Assembly: GCA_944358815.1 (NCBI GenBank)
Contig: CALVRX010000049.1
Span: forward strand, 1-40,823
Reading direction: 5' to 3'
Source of the DNA: an uncultured Bacilli bacterium
GTDB taxonomy: Bacteria > Bacillota_I > Bacilli_A > RF39 > UBA660
Length of the DNA: 40,823 nt
In this document: in pieces, positions 40,741-40,823 of the stretch
How the letters are laid out: each line of letters opens with the position of its first letter
Numbering within the stretch: the stretch's first letter is position 1
Program-made: the position numbers and the translations under genes
Notes under the pieces: model-generated
Seen by the model: only the letters and a program-made list of their open reading frames with translations
Told to the model about the DNA's origin: nothing
The model's database searches: none

Positions 40741-40823
40741 TTAATTAGGAAGCAGTGCGTTAGCAAATGCTTCTTTTAAAATATCTCTTTTTTGAATAGG
40801 AGAAATCCATCCTAATACTTGCA
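40741..40823 (-). CDS. C-terminal fragment of a minus-strand gene, possibly a transposase (partial)
   Basis: Read on the minus strand from the window edge, this frame encodes QVLGWISPIQKRDILKEAF, then eight more residues and a TAA stop at 40741-40743. The LGWISPIQKR segment recalls the LxxxSPxxyR ending of IS3-type transposases, but this is a weak visual match. The start lies beyond the window. The 37 bases between this stop and the repeat gene's stop codon could be an insertion sequence end. Confidence 0.35.
   Translation of the reverse strand, partial: QVLGWISPIQKRDILKEAFANALLPN

Noticed and set aside
1-40823. Mycoplasma-type code (TGA as Trp)
   Set aside because: TGG is used for Trp throughout, several genes end properly in TGA, and the only Trp tRNA found has anticodon CCA.

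Overview
This window comes from a very AT-rich, low-GC Gram-positive type genome. It uses the standard bacterial code: TGG encodes Trp and TGA ends several genes. The ribosomal gene order (rpmJ-rpsM-rpsK-rpoA-rplQ, then two EcfA-type ATPases, truA, rplM, rpsI) is that of Bacilli. Sortase, an LPxTG-like anchor, a SleB/CwlJ-type hydrolase, an amidase, LysM, lipoproteins and cdaA-cdaR indicate a walled monoderm. My best guess is an uncultured gut Bacillota/Mycoplasmatota-like lineage of Bacilli (RF39-like or Erysipelotrichia-like); I cannot fix the taxon from sequence alone.

Layout. 1-2151: end of the large ribosomal operon with a terminator on the rplQ stop. 2198-5659: accessory genes (a protein with a HigB/Gp49-like segment, a small duplicated-domain protein on the minus strand, an SDR oxidoreductase, an M14-like peptidase). 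5832-9294: two ABC ATPases with eroded motifs and no adjacent ecfT, then truA, an L13-leader-like RNA, rplM and rpsI. 9355-15645: a GH10-type glycosidase behind a promoter and hairpin, an rRNA methyltransferase, an RluA pseudouridine synthase, a membrane-tethered PIG-L-like protein and a YfhO-type membrane protein. 15727-20473: surface and envelope genes (thioester-domain adhesin with VPNTG anchor, dedicated sortase, amidase, HtrA, SleB/CwlJ-like hydrolase) with an Abi_2 gene among them.

20564-20639 is tRNA-Trp, followed by a Fic protein and the only gene-free stretch above 300 bases (21544-21946). 21947-28947: a deoxyribosyltransferase-like protein, DedA, VanZ-RDD, two coupled flavoproteins on the minus strand, a membrane protein, an XRE regulator and a small secreted repeat protein. 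29034-32702: a polyprenyl diphosphate synthase with a lipoprotein, a bactofilin-like membrane protein and a LysM protein. 32775-35413: a thioredoxin-like lipoprotein, a single-domain Clp-like AAA ATPase, a membrane thioredoxin-like protein lacking its cysteines, and trmL. 35472-38273: an Asn-rich membrane protein and cdaA-cdaR. 38313-40703: a 796-residue protein with about 23 copies of a 23-residue repeat. A gene fragment on the minus strand, possibly a transposase end, abuts it at the window edge.

The most unusual signals are the EcfA pair in which neither composite ATP site is canonical, the repeat protein with a block duplicated at the DNA level, the sortase-substrate pair, the AAA ATPase flanked by active and inactive thioredoxin-fold proteins, and the promoter-hairpin-U-run ahead of the GH10 gene.
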